A program made the position numbers and the translations under genes. DNA of 64,000 nucleotides. It comes from JAGVSR01 sp964589785 (lineage in GTDB: Bacteria; Pseudomonadota; Alphaproteobacteria; Rhizobiales; Hyphomicrobiaceae). Under the pieces are notes generated by a model, which saw only the letters and a list, made by a program, of their open reading frames with translations, was not told the origin of the DNA and made no database searches. Below, one piece after another: positions 53,226 to 61,244 of the stretch. How positions within the stretch are numbered: the first letter of the stretch is position 1; the number at the start of each line of letters is the position of its first letter. The stretch lies in the NCBI GenBank assembly GCA_964589785.1, contig CAZPUQ010000008.1, positions 1-64,000 on the forward strand, written 5' to 3'.

Positions 53226-54464
53226 TTAACCATCGTTCTGTGGGCGCGCCGCCACGTAGGCGCCGGCGAGCCCGCGTTCCAGGATCTCGTCATAGACGGC
53301 AAGCGTCTTCAGCCGCATCTGGCGCAGGGAGAAGGAGCGGCAGGCATGGGCGCGGGCCCGGTCACCAAGCTCCTTGCGCGCCGCCGGGCTAAGGCCGAGC
53401 GCCCACAGGAGCGCATCGGCCAGGGCCTGCGCATCGCCCGGCGGGACCAGCCAGCCCGTCATCGTGCGGGGCCCGTGCTCCGGTGGCGACAGGACCGTCT
53501 CCTGGGGCGCGCCGAGGCGGGTGGCGATGACCGGACAGCCCATGGCCTGGCTTTCCACCGCCGTCCGCCCGAAGGCCTCCGGCTCGATCGACGCCACGAT
53601 CGAGGCGTCGGAGGCGAGATAGGCCGCCGGCATGTCGTCGACGTGGCCGACGAGGCGAACGCGATCCTGAAGCCCGCCGGCGCGGATCGCCTCCGTGAGG
53701 CCCGCGGCATAGTCGTCGCGACCCTGGGCGTCGCCCGCCAGAACGACGACGCCGCCGGATGGCCAGCTCCCGGACTGGCGGAGGCGGCGCGCGGCCTCGA
53801 CGACGACGTGCTGCCCCTTCCAGTTGGTCAGCCGCGCCGGCTGGAGGATGATGCGCTGGCCGGGCTCTACGCCCCACTGCGCGCGCAGCCGCTCGACCCG
53901 TGCCGGATCGACCGTCGCCGGATCGAACGTCAGACCGTCCACGCCGCGGTGGATGACGCGGATCTTCGATGCCGGCGTGCCGTAGCGCGCCATGACGAGG
54001 TCGCGCGTATAGGCGGAATTGGCGATGACGAGGTCGCCGCGCGCCATGACGCCGTTGTAGAACCGCTTGAGCGCCGAGGTCTCGTTGTAGGCCCCGTGAT
54101 ACGTCGTGACGAACGGGCGCTTGGTGAGCCGCGCGGCCCACAGCGCGCTCCAGGCGGGCGCCCGGCTGCGCGCGTGGATGAGATCGACGCCCTCGGCCCC
54201 GACGAGTCTCGCGATCGCCCGCGCGTTGGCAAGGAGCTTGAGCGGGTTCTTCGTCGCCGCAGGAAAGATGCGGACATCGGCGCCCGCTGCCTCGAGCCGC
54301 GGCAGCATCCGCCCTCCCTCCGTCAGCACGAGGGCGCGGCCGCCGGCGGCGACGACCGCCTCGGCGATCTCGATCGTGGACAGCTCCGCGCCGCCCGTCT
54401 CGAGCTCGGGTACGATCTGAAGTATGGTCGGGGCACGATCGGCCAAGGGCAGGCTCCGGGTCAC
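53226..54464 (-). CDS. Glycosyltransferase family 4 (GT-B fold)
   Basis: 412 residues. The N-terminal Rossmann half has ILQIVPELETGGAELSTIEI and DLIHARSRAPAWSALWAA. The C-terminal half has the donor-binding region (QRIILQPARLTNWKGQHVVV) and the GT4 acidic motif SIEPEAFGRTAVESQAMGCP (E-x7-E). The family transfers sugars in lipopolysaccharide or capsule synthesis; sugar and acceptor are not predictable here. GTG start at 54464 with no strong ribosome site. Divergent from the hydrolase gene by 37 bases. Confidence 0.87.
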   Translation of the reverse strand: MTRSLPLADRAPTILQIVPELETGGAELSTIEIAEAVVAAGGRALVLTEGGRMLPRLEAAGADVRIFPAATKNPLKLLANARAIARLVGAEGVDLIHARSRAPAWSALWAARLTKRPFVTTYHGAYNETSALKRFYNGVMARGDLVIANSAYTRDLVMARYGTPASKIRVIHRGVDGLTFDPATVDPARVERLRAQWGVEPGQRIILQPARLTNWKGQHVVVEAARRLRQSGSWPSGGVVVLAGDAQGRDDYAAGLTEAIRAGGLQDRVRLVGHVDDMPAAYLASDASIVASIEPEAFGRTAVESQAMGCPVIATRLGAPQETVLSPPEHGPRTMTGWLVPPGDAQALADALLWALGLSPAARKELGDRARAHACRSFSLRQMRLKTLAVYDEILERGLAGAYVAARPQNDG

Positions 54465-54501
54465 GGAACGAAGGCGTCAGAAACAGGCAGGCACTCATAG
54501 G

Positions 54502-55302
54502 ATGACCGGCAGCGAACCGCAATTCATCGAGGTCGGTACGGGCGAGGCGCGGCGCCGCATCGCCTTTCGCCGCGAGGCCGGACAGCACGAGGACAGACCG
54601 GGGCTCTTCTGGCTGGCCGGCTTCAAGTCCGACATGGCGAGCACGAAGGCGACGGCCTTGTCCGAGTACGCCCGTGAGACCGGCGTCGACGGCGTCCGGT
54701 TCGACTATTCCGGTCACGGTCTCTCCGACGGCCCGTTCGAGATGGGCACCATCGGCCGCTGGCTCGAGGAGGCCGAAGCCGTTTTCCGCCGCGTGTCGAA
54801 GGGACCACAGGTCATCGTCGGCTCGAGCATGGGCGGACACATCGCACTCATGCTGCTCAAGCGGCTCATGGAGCGCGCGCCGGAGGAGGCGCAGCGCATC
54901 GCCGCGCTTGTCCTCATCGCTCCGGCCTGGGACATGACCGAGGAACTGATGTGGAAGAAGTTCTCCGACGAGGGCCGGCGCCAGCTCGCCGAAACGGGCG
55001 TCTACTTTGAGCCGTCGGACTACGGCGAACCCTACACGATCACGCGCGCGCTTATCGAGGACGGCCGCAAACATCTCCTCGCGCGCCGACCCTTCGATCC
55101 TGGCCGGCCGATCCTCGTTCTGCAAGGTCTTGAGGACCGCGACGTTCCCGCTGCGCACGTCCGCGAGCTTCAGACATTCCTGACCGGCGGCCGGATCAGC
55201 ATCACCGAAGTCCCCGACGGCGAGCATCGCCTGTCGCGGCCGCAGGACCTGGCCCTGATCTTCCGGCTGATTGACGAAGCTTCCGAGCGCGCCGCCCGCT
55301 AA
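54502..55302 (+). CDS. Alpha/beta hydrolase
   Basis: 266 residues from the ATG at 54502. The fold is shown by the oxyanion region LFWLAGFKSDMAS, FDYSGHGLSDGPFEMGTIG, the nucleophile elbow GSSMGGH (Ser), an acid at GLEDRDVP and the histidine in VPDGEHRLSRPQD. It resembles the ABHD10-like palmitoyl-thioesterase/carboxylesterase group; substrate not known. The stop overlaps the convergent gene by four bases. Confidence 0.85.
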   Translation: MTGSEPQFIEVGTGEARRRIAFRREAGQHEDRPGLFWLAGFKSDMASTKATALSEYARETGVDGVRFDYSGHGLSDGPFEMGTIGRWLEEAEAVFRRVSKGPQVIVGSSMGGHIALMLLKRLMERAPEEAQRIAALVLIAPAWDMTEELMWKKFSDEGRRQLAETGVYFEPSDYGEPYTITRALIEDGRKHLLARRPFDPGRPILVLQGLEDRDVPAAHVRELQTFLTGGRISITEVPDGEHRLSRPQDLALIFRLIDEASERAAR

Positions 55303-56390
55303 TCACGGAACGCCGCCTCGCGCAGATCGACCGGCTGCAGCCCGCGCGACAGCGCCGCTGCGAGCCCGGCCGGCCCGGCCTGTTCGGCGATCGCCTCCGG
55401 CACGATCCAGGCGCGATAACCGGCCGCAACGACCGTGCGGCCGCAGGAGAGCCGGCCCGCGGTCACATGGCACGAGGCATCGCCCGAGACCGCGCGCGGC
55501 TCGCGACGGTCATGAACCAGAATCTTGAGATCGACCGGCTCGATCACGGGCGCCGGACCGTCGAGCGTCACGCTGCGATAGGCGCACGTGAGGCTGTGCC
55601 GGCACGCCCCGGCGCGCTTGCCGAGCGTGTTTCCGGCGCCCAGCGCCTTGCGCCGCGTCATGACGCGGGCCGGTGCGGCCGCGCCCTTCGAGACAAAGCA
55701 CAACTCGTCGTGACACAGCACGGGATCGGCCGTCTTGTTGAAGCGGCGGATGCCTTTCTTACCCGGCTCCATCACGAGCAGGACCGTGACCCGGCGGTCC
55801 GCCGGAGGGGCGAACTCGGGCTCATGCCGGCCGAGCGACATGGGGGGATAAGGTAGCAGCGGCGGCGTGCCAGCGGTCTGCGCGGGAGGCTCGTCGAAGG
55901 GGGCGCCATTGGGTTCCAAGTCGCGGGCGATGTCGGGCTCCGGCTCGCGAGCCATCGCCGGCGGCGAAACGGCTGGTACCGGTGGGCTCGCCGGCTTGAG
56001 GGCGGGCTTGAAGGCGTCTGTGCTCCGAGACTCGCTCGCGGCCCTCTGCCGGCGCGCGTCCTCGGCGCGACGCAGCTTCTCGGCAAGGCGCTTGGCTTCG
56101 GCGTCGCGCGCCGCCTCCATCGCCTTCATGCGCGCTTCCGCGGCAGCCGCCGCCGCCCTATCCGCTTGCGCACGCTCGGCCGCCTCGCGGCGGGCCCGTT
56201 CGAGCATCTCGGATTCCTCAGCCGCGCGGCGCTCGGCGTCCGCCGCTTCACGCGCCGCCCGGTCTCCGGTCGCGAACTTGTCGGCCAGCCGGTGCGCCGC
56301 GTCATCCGCCGCAGAGACGGTGGCCGGCAGCGCAAGAAGCATGAGGCAAAGAGCGGCGGAAGAGCGTGCAACGAAGGAGAGCGACGGCAT
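55299..56390 (-). CDS. Exported hypothetical protein with Ala/Glu/Arg helix and cysteine-rich C-domain
   Basis: 363 residues from the ATG at 56390, giving a clear signal peptide (SSAALCLMLLALPATVSAAD). Residues 30-115 are a highly charged continuous helix (e.g. ADAERRAAEESEMLERARRE), probably coiled coil. A Pro-rich linker follows. The C-terminal 180 residues carry three likely disulfide pairs (VLCHDELCF, GACRHSLTCAY and ASCHVTAGRLSCG). I do not recognise the C-terminal domain. It follows the epimerase gene on the same strand with a 101-base gap. Confidence 0.68.
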   Translation of the reverse strand: MPSLSFVARSSAALCLMLLALPATVSAADDAAHRLADKFATGDRAAREAADAERRAAEESEMLERARREAAERAQADRAAAAAAEARMKAMEAARDAEAKRLAEKLRRAEDARRQRAASESRSTDAFKPALKPASPPVPAVSPPAMAREPEPDIARDLEPNGAPFDEPPAQTAGTPPLLPYPPMSLGRHEPEFAPPADRRVTVLLVMEPGKKGIRRFNKTADPVLCHDELCFVSKGAAAPARVMTRRKALGAGNTLGKRAGACRHSLTCAYRSVTLDGPAPVIEPVDLKILVHDRREPRAVSGDASCHVTAGRLSCGRTVVAAGYRAWIVPEAIAEQAGPAGLAAALSRGLQPVDLREAAFRD

Positions 56391-56491
56391 GACACGAAAC
56401 CCGCACAGGTCCATGAGCGGAGGATCCGCTGCAATTCTGGCAGGAAAGCGAAGCCTGTCTGAACGCGACCTGAACAGGCTAGGCGCTTGCT

Positions 56492-57370
56492 TCACGCCCG
56501 TTGTGCGGCAAGCGAGGCAAGGCCCTCGCGATACGTCGGAAAGGCAAGATCGAGGCCGAGCGCGGATTTGAGGCGGGCGTTGCCGACCCGCTTGCTCTCG
56601 CCGTAGAAGCTGCGGCCCATGTCGGACAGGCTCGCCTCCTCGATGGCGATCTCGGGCGGCGGCGGCAGTCCCAGAAGCGCGGCGGCGTAGGCGTTGACGG
56701 CCTGCGGCGGGGCCGGCTCGTCGTCGGTAACGTTGTAGATCGCGTGCGCATGCGGCCGCGAGTAGGCCGCCATCAGGGTGCGCGCGATGTCCTCCACGTG
56801 GATCCGGTTGAAGATCTGGCCCGGCTTGACGATGGTGCGCGCGCGGCCCTGGCGCAGGTTGTCGATCGCGCTGCGGCCCGGACCATAGATGCCGGCGAGA
56901 CGGAAGACCTCGACGCGCTTGCCCGTCGTCTCCGCAAACGCCAGCCATTGGCGCTCGGCCTCCACGCGAAAGCGCGAGCGCTCCGAGACCGGCTGGACGG
57001 CGGTCTCCTCATCGACCCACGCCCCGCCGTGGTCGCCATAGACACCGATCGTGGAGAGGTAGCCGATCCATTCCGCACGCGAGTCCGCAAGATCCTCACC
57101 GTAGCGGCGCAGGACGGGATCGCCGTCGCGATCGGGCGGAACGGACACGAGGACATGCGATGCGCGCCGGACGGCGGACCCCATGCCCGGCTCCGGTCCG
57201 GTCTCTCGCGCTCCGCCATCGAACCGGTAAGCGGCATAGCCGAGCGACTCGATCTCCCGAACCCCCGCCTCGGAGCGTGCGGTCCCCGCGATCCGCCAGC
57301 CCTGCCCCGCAAGCCGTGCCGCGAGGTGGCGGGCGCTGTAGCCAAGCCCGAAGCAGAACAGCTCGCCCAT
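56492..57370 (-). CDS. NAD(P)-binding epimerase-like SDR (YeeZ-type)
   Basis: 292 residues from the ATG at 57370. The Rossmann start is FCFGLGYSARHLAARLAGQG. Atypical extended-SDR features include SHVLVSVPPDRDGDPVLRRY, the catalytic-region YLSTIGVYGDHGGAWVDEET, FRLAGIYGPGRSAIDNLRQG and FNRIHVEDIARTLMAA, and the C-terminal YGESKRVGNARLK. It resembles E. coli YeeZ. The ATG overlaps the queG stop by one base, so it belongs to the GST-queG-epimerase unit. Confidence 0.82.
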   Translation of the reverse strand: MGELFCFGLGYSARHLAARLAGQGWRIAGTARSEAGVREIESLGYAAYRFDGGARETGPEPGMGSAVRRASHVLVSVPPDRDGDPVLRRYGEDLADSRAEWIGYLSTIGVYGDHGGAWVDEETAVQPVSERSRFRVEAERQWLAFAETTGKRVEVFRLAGIYGPGRSAIDNLRQGRARTIVKPGQIFNRIHVEDIARTLMAAYSRPHAHAIYNVTDDEPAPPQAVNAYAAALLGLPPPPEIAIEEASLSDMGRSFYGESKRVGNARLKSALGLDLAFPTYREGLASLAAQRA

Positions 57371-58554
57371 CAGTCCGTCTCCGTCAGCCATTCCGCGCGG
57401 ACAGTCTCGTCGCGCTCGTCCGCGAGGCGCCGCTCGCATTCCCGTGCGAAGTCCTGTGGATCGGCCAGTCGGGCGAGCGCCCACACCGCCATGCCGCGCA
57501 CGAGCGGCGCAGGGTCGTCCAACAGCACGCGCACGGGCGGCAGGAGGGAGGGATCGCCCGAGTTGCCCGCGGCCACGAGCACGTTGCGCACGAAGCGGTC
57601 GCGTCCGGTGCGCTTCACCGGAGTGCCCGCAAAGCGCGTGCGGAACAGGCCGTCATCGAGAGCCAGCAGCTCCAGGAGCGGCGGATTGCGGGTCTCGGCC
57701 CGCGCGGCAAAGCGAACCTCCCGCGCGGTACGCGCGAACTTGTTCCAGGGGCAGACCGCGAGGCAATCGTCGCAGCCGAAGACGCGGTTGCCCATCGGCT
57801 GGCGGAACTCGCGAGCGATCTGCCCTTTGTGTTCGATGGTGAGGTAGGCAAGGCAGCGCCGCGCGTCGAGCTGGTAGGGCGCGGGGAAGGCGGCGGTCGG
57901 ACAGACGTCGAGACAGCGGCTGCAGGTGCCACAGTGGTTGTGTTCACGCGCGTCGGGCTTCAGCGCCGCCGCCGTCAGCAGCGCTCCGAGAAAGAGCCAG
58001 GAGCCGTGGTCGCGCGACACAAGGTTCGTGTGCTTGCCCTGCCAGCCGAGCCCCGCGAGCGCCGCGAGCGGCTTCTCCATCAGCGGGGCGGTATCGACGA
58101 ACACCTTCACATCGCCGCCCGTCAGAGCGGCCACCTCGCGGGCAAGTTGCTTCAGCCGCGGCTTGACGATGTCGTGGTAGTCCTTGCCCTGCGCATAGGC
58201 GGAGACCGCACCGTGCGAGCGAGCCTTAAGCGCCGCGAGCGGGTCCTCCGCCGGGGCGTAGCTCATCGCCACCATCACGGCGCTCTGCGCCTCCGGCCAC
58301 AGCGTGTTCGGGTGCGCGCGCCGGTCGGCCGTCGTCGCCATCCAGTCCATGTCGCCGTGCCGCCCCGCTTCGAGAAACGTCCGCAGCCGCTCGCCCCAGC
58401 CCGTCTCCGGTCCGAGCCGGGCGATACCGACGGAGCTGAACCCCAGCGCCAGGGCCGCCTCGCGCACGCGCCGCTCCACTGGCGGAACGGCGGGGCCGGC
58501 GCCGGCCGGGACGGAAGCAGAGCTTCGCTTCAGGTCAGAAATCGAGATCGACAT
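57370..58554 (-). CDS. queG: Epoxyqueuosine reductase QueG
   Basis: Cobalamin-dependent iron-sulfur enzyme for the last step of queuosine synthesis in tRNA. 394 residues. The catalytic region has VFVDTAPLMEKPLAALAGLG and KHTNLVSRDHGSWLFLGALL. Two ferredoxin-type clusters are HCGTCSRCLDVCPTAAF and GCDDCLAVCPWNKFARTAR. A C-terminal HEAT-like tail (RNVLVAAGNSGDPSLLPPV) is present. Overlaps the GST gene by 20 bases and the epimerase gene by one. The queuosine-dependent gluQRS is also in this window. Confidence 0.94.
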   Translation of the reverse strand: MSISISDLKRSSASVPAGAGPAVPPVERRVREAALALGFSSVGIARLGPETGWGERLRTFLEAGRHGDMDWMATTADRRAHPNTLWPEAQSAVMVAMSYAPAEDPLAALKARSHGAVSAYAQGKDYHDIVKPRLKQLAREVAALTGGDVKVFVDTAPLMEKPLAALAGLGWQGKHTNLVSRDHGSWLFLGALLTAAALKPDAREHNHCGTCSRCLDVCPTAAFPAPYQLDARRCLAYLTIEHKGQIAREFRQPMGNRVFGCDDCLAVCPWNKFARTAREVRFAARAETRNPPLLELLALDDGLFRTRFAGTPVKRTGRDRFVRNVLVAAGNSGDPSLLPPVRVLLDDPAPLVRGMAVWALARLADPQDFARECERRLADERDETVRAEWLTETD

Positions 58555-59230
58555 AGGTCCGGTGAGGTTGCAGCCCGGGCAGGCGATCCGACAAGAGGCC
58601 GCGAAACGCCGGGCGCGATTTCAATCGCATGTACCAGGATTTCGCGGACGGATACTGGTCCCAGTCCATATCGCCCAGATAGTCGAGCACCGAGAGGTGT
58701 CCGGCGGCGGCCATGTCGGCAAAGCTGAGCCGCGGGCCGGCGAGCCAGTCGCGGTTCAGCGCCAGATGATCGATGTAGCGCATATGGTAGCGCAGGTTGT
58801 GGCGCACCGCGCGCAGCGTTTCCGCGTCGGGCGAGGGCGCGCGTGCGGGCGCCAGAAGGCTCGTGATCTTGGTATCGATGAGGTCGCGCGACACATCGCG
58901 GTCGAACTTGTTCAGGAACCAGTCCACGAGCCGGCGCACCTCGGCCCGCTCGCCGATGCCGCCGGGAAAGAGACCGCCGCTGCCGGCATCGCTCGTCTGG
59001 GCGAGGCCCTGCTCGTCGAGATATTCGGCAATTGCGTACGTTCCGGCCACGGGGACACCCTCGGACGGCACCAGAACCGGCAGCTCGCCGGAGGGATTGA
59101 GCGCCAGCAGCTCCGGGCGCCAGGCCCAGGGCAGCTCCTCCGCGAACGCGACATCGTGGCCGAGCTCGGCCAGCGCGATCCGCACGGCCCGGCTGCGGGG
59201 ACAAAACGGAAAATGAACGAGCAGCGTCAT
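58535..59230 (-). CDS. Glutathione S-transferase family protein
   Basis: 231 residues from the ATG at 59230. The thioredoxin-like N-domain has LLVHFPFCPRSRAVRIALAE with Cys-Pro at the active-site position, and LNPSGELPVLVPSEGVPVAG, which binds glutathione. The all-helical C-domain has LSFADMAAAGHLSVLDYLGD. It overlaps the queG start by 20 bases and leads this three-gene operon. Substrate unknown. Confidence 0.88.
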   Translation of the reverse strand: MTLLVHFPFCPRSRAVRIALAELGHDVAFAEELPWAWRPELLALNPSGELPVLVPSEGVPVAGTYAIAEYLDEQGLAQTSDAGSGGLFPGGIGERAEVRRLVDWFLNKFDRDVSRDLIDTKITSLLAPARAPSPDAETLRAVRHNLRYHMRYIDHLALNRDWLAGPRLSFADMAAAGHLSVLDYLGDMDWDQYPSAKSWYMRLKSRPAFRGLLSDRLPGLQPHRTYVDLDF

Positions 59231-59448
59231 GTCCGGTCCTGCCCGCGGACGGATCGCCGTCCGCGCTGAAATGGCCCCCAGCATCTACGCGAATCCGCAA
59301 CATTTGTCGTGTCTATTGCCGTCTTTCGGCGGATTCGCGCCGGGCGGACTGGCGAGGATGCCGCGCCCGTGTCATATGCGCCGGCAACCGTTTCGGCACG
59401 GACAGGCCTGTCCGGGCGGCCGCAACCGCGAGGGGGACATTGGCGGGA

Positions 59449-60246
59449 ATGGAGAGTTGGCAGGCTGTCGTTCTCGGCATTCTCGAAGGATTGACCGAGT
59501 TCATCCCGGTTTCCTCGACGGGGCATGTCCTGCTCGCAGGATATTTTCTCGGCGTCCATTCTCCGGGACGCGCCTTCGAGGTGCTGATCCAGCTCGGCGC
59601 CATCCTCGCCATTCTGGCCGTCTACTTCGGACGGCTCTGGCGAACCGCCACGGCCGTGCCGCACGACGCCGCCGCCCGCCACTTCGTGCTGGCGGTGCTG
59701 ATCGCATTCCTGCCGGCGGCGGTGGCCGGCGCGGCGCTGCACGGCTTCATCAAGGGCGTGCTGTTCGAGACGCCGATGCTCATCTGCATCGCGCTCATTT
59801 TGGGCGGCATCGTTCTGCTCGCCGTCGACCGCATGGCGCCGACGCCGCGCTACGACGACGCCGCCACTTTTCCCCTCGGCCTCGCATTCAAGATCGGACT
59901 GTGTCAGACGCTGGCCATGATCCCGGGCGTGTCCCGCTCGGGCGCTACGATCGTCGGAGCGCTGCTGCTCGGAGCCGACAAGCGGTCGGCGGCGGAGTTC
60001 AGCTTTTTCCTGGCGATGCCGACCATGGCCGGAGCGTTCGCCTACGATCTCTACAAGAACTGGGCGGTCATGGACATCAGCAACGCGACGCCGATCGTCA
60101 TCGGCTTCATCACCGCGTTTCTGGCGGGCCTTCTCGTGGTGCGCCTGCTGCTCGACTTCGTCAGCCGCCACGGCTATGCGCCGTTCGGGTGGTGGCGCAT
60201 CCTCGCCGGATCGGCCGGTCTCCTGGCGCTGGTGCTTGGAACCTAG
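59449..60246 (+). CDS. uppP: Undecaprenyl-diphosphatase UppP (BacA family)
   Basis: Membrane phosphatase recycling the undecaprenyl lipid carrier for cell-wall synthesis. 265 residues, about eight helices. The two catalytic motifs are visible: GILEGLTEFIPVSSTGHVLL and MIPGVSRSGATIVGALLLG. The ATG at 59449 is chosen; a TTG at 59440 is too close to GAGGGGGA. Divergent from the GST gene and convergent with ptsN. Confidence 0.94.
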   Translation: MESWQAVVLGILEGLTEFIPVSSTGHVLLAGYFLGVHSPGRAFEVLIQLGAILAILAVYFGRLWRTATAVPHDAAARHFVLAVLIAFLPAAVAGAALHGFIKGVLFETPMLICIALILGGIVLLAVDRMAPTPRYDDAATFPLGLAFKIGLCQTLAMIPGVSRSGATIVGALLLGADKRSAAEFSFFLAMPTMAGAFAYDLYKNWAVMDISNATPIVIGFITAFLAGLLVVRLLLDFVSRHGYAPFGWWRILAGSAGLLALVLGT

Positions 60247-60261
60247 CGTCAGGCCCTGGCG

Positions 60262-60726
60262 TCAGGCCGCGTGCGAGGTGACGGGCTTGGAGAGCGCGCG
60301 GCCGATCGCTTCCGCATCCTGGGCGCTGCGCAACTGCTCGAGCGTCGCGGGCTCGCGCACCAGACGCGAGATGCGGGCCAGCGCCTTCAGATGATCGCCG
60401 CTCGCGTGCTCCGGCGCGAGGAGAAGAAACACGAGATCGACGTCCTGGTCGTCCTGGCTGTCGAAGGGGATCGGACGGGTGAGGCGCGCGAACAGGCAGA
60501 CGATGCCCTTCAGCGACCGGAACTTGACATGCGGAATGGCGATGCCGCGGCCGAGCCCCGTCGAGCCGAGCCGTTCGCGCTGGAGCAGGGCATCGAAGAT
60601 GTCGCGCTGCTCGAGCCCTGTGATCTCCGCCGCGCGCGCCGCCAGCTCCTGGAGCGCCTGCTTCTTGCAGGTCACGTCGAGCGAGGGAATGATCGCATCC
60701 GGTGCCAGTATATCCGCAAGATCCAT
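60262..60726 (-). CDS. ptsN: Nitrogen-PTS EIIA protein PtsN
   Basis: Regulatory phosphotransferase component of the nitrogen PTS. 154 residues. The phosphorylated histidine is His66 in GRGIAIPHVKFRSLKG. Other EIIA-Ntr parts are LQELAARAAEITGL, DLVFLLLAPEHASGDHLKAL and IGRALSK. It follows rpoN on the same strand at an unusual distance: the usual hpf gene between them is missing and 518 bases carry no gene. Confidence 0.93.
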   Translation of the reverse strand: MDLADILAPDAIIPSLDVTCKKQALQELAARAAEITGLEQRDIFDALLQRERLGSTGLGRGIAIPHVKFRSLKGIVCLFARLTRPIPFDSQDDQDVDLVFLLLAPEHASGDHLKALARISRLVREPATLEQLRSAQDAEAIGRALSKPVTSHAA

Positions 60727-61244
60727 GATGGGTTCTTTCGAAGGGGGTGTGGGCGCCGCGCTTCCCGCTGTGCGCTCCGGCCTGCCCCGAGCCTCAGTTG
60801 TGCTGGTCCAAAGGAGACGTCCCGTCTCCGCCCTTGCCCGTCTCTCGTCCGTTCGTCCGTGCCCTACCCGTACCGAACGCCGTGACCCTTATCCCCCTGC
60901 CCGGTCAGGCTCATCGTCGTGCGGCGGTGTTCCAAACAACCGCCGGTCCTTTATACGAGTTCCCGCGCCGGATCTCTCGCCTTTCGCCGCACCTGCTCAG
61001 GCGGCGGTTAACGCCGCCGGCCCTGCAGGGCCGACCCACTCCGTCACATGTTGTGAAGCTTGCCTACGCCACCCACCCTAATGCCAACCCCGTACCCGCA
61101 GAGCCGCATCTAAAGTAGCAATTCCAACCGCTTATGCGGACGCCCACCGCATCCCCCGGTCACTCGGCCACGCTAGTCTGTGTCGCCGCGTCTGTCAAAC
61201 CGTTGTCGTCGGCACAACCTGTTGCGCCGCACCATCCTACGCCG
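60727..61244 (-). other. Gene-free 518-base gap between rpoN and ptsN with hairpins
   Basis: No credible coding region on either strand. In many alphaproteobacteria the hibernation factor gene hpf lies here, but no such frame exists on the minus strand. Inverted repeats are: GGCGGCG/CGCCGCC (61000-61006 with 61012-61018), a 16-base perfect palindrome CGGCCCTGCAGGGCCG (61018-61033), CGGCGGT/ACCGCCG around 60922-60944, and GGAGACG/CGTCTCC (60813-60819 with 60823-60829), the last followed on the minus strand by TTT. A promoter-like element lies at 61170-61198. The gap could be a long ptsN leader or a separate RNA. Confidence 0.6.
61170..61198 (-). promoter_or_regulatory. Sigma-70-type promoter candidate downstream of rpoN
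   Basis: On the minus strand TTGACA (61198-61193) and TAGCGT (61175-61170) are separated by exactly 17 bases. The -35 is a perfect match, the -10 a moderate one. Transcription would begin near 61163, giving ptsN a leader of about 435 bases, or a separate short RNA. Confidence 0.5.

Noticed and set aside
60747..61118. Plus-strand open frames between ptsN and rpoN
   Set aside because: No ribosome site, no codon bias and no recognisable protein; the sequence is better explained as a leader or intergenic RNA region.
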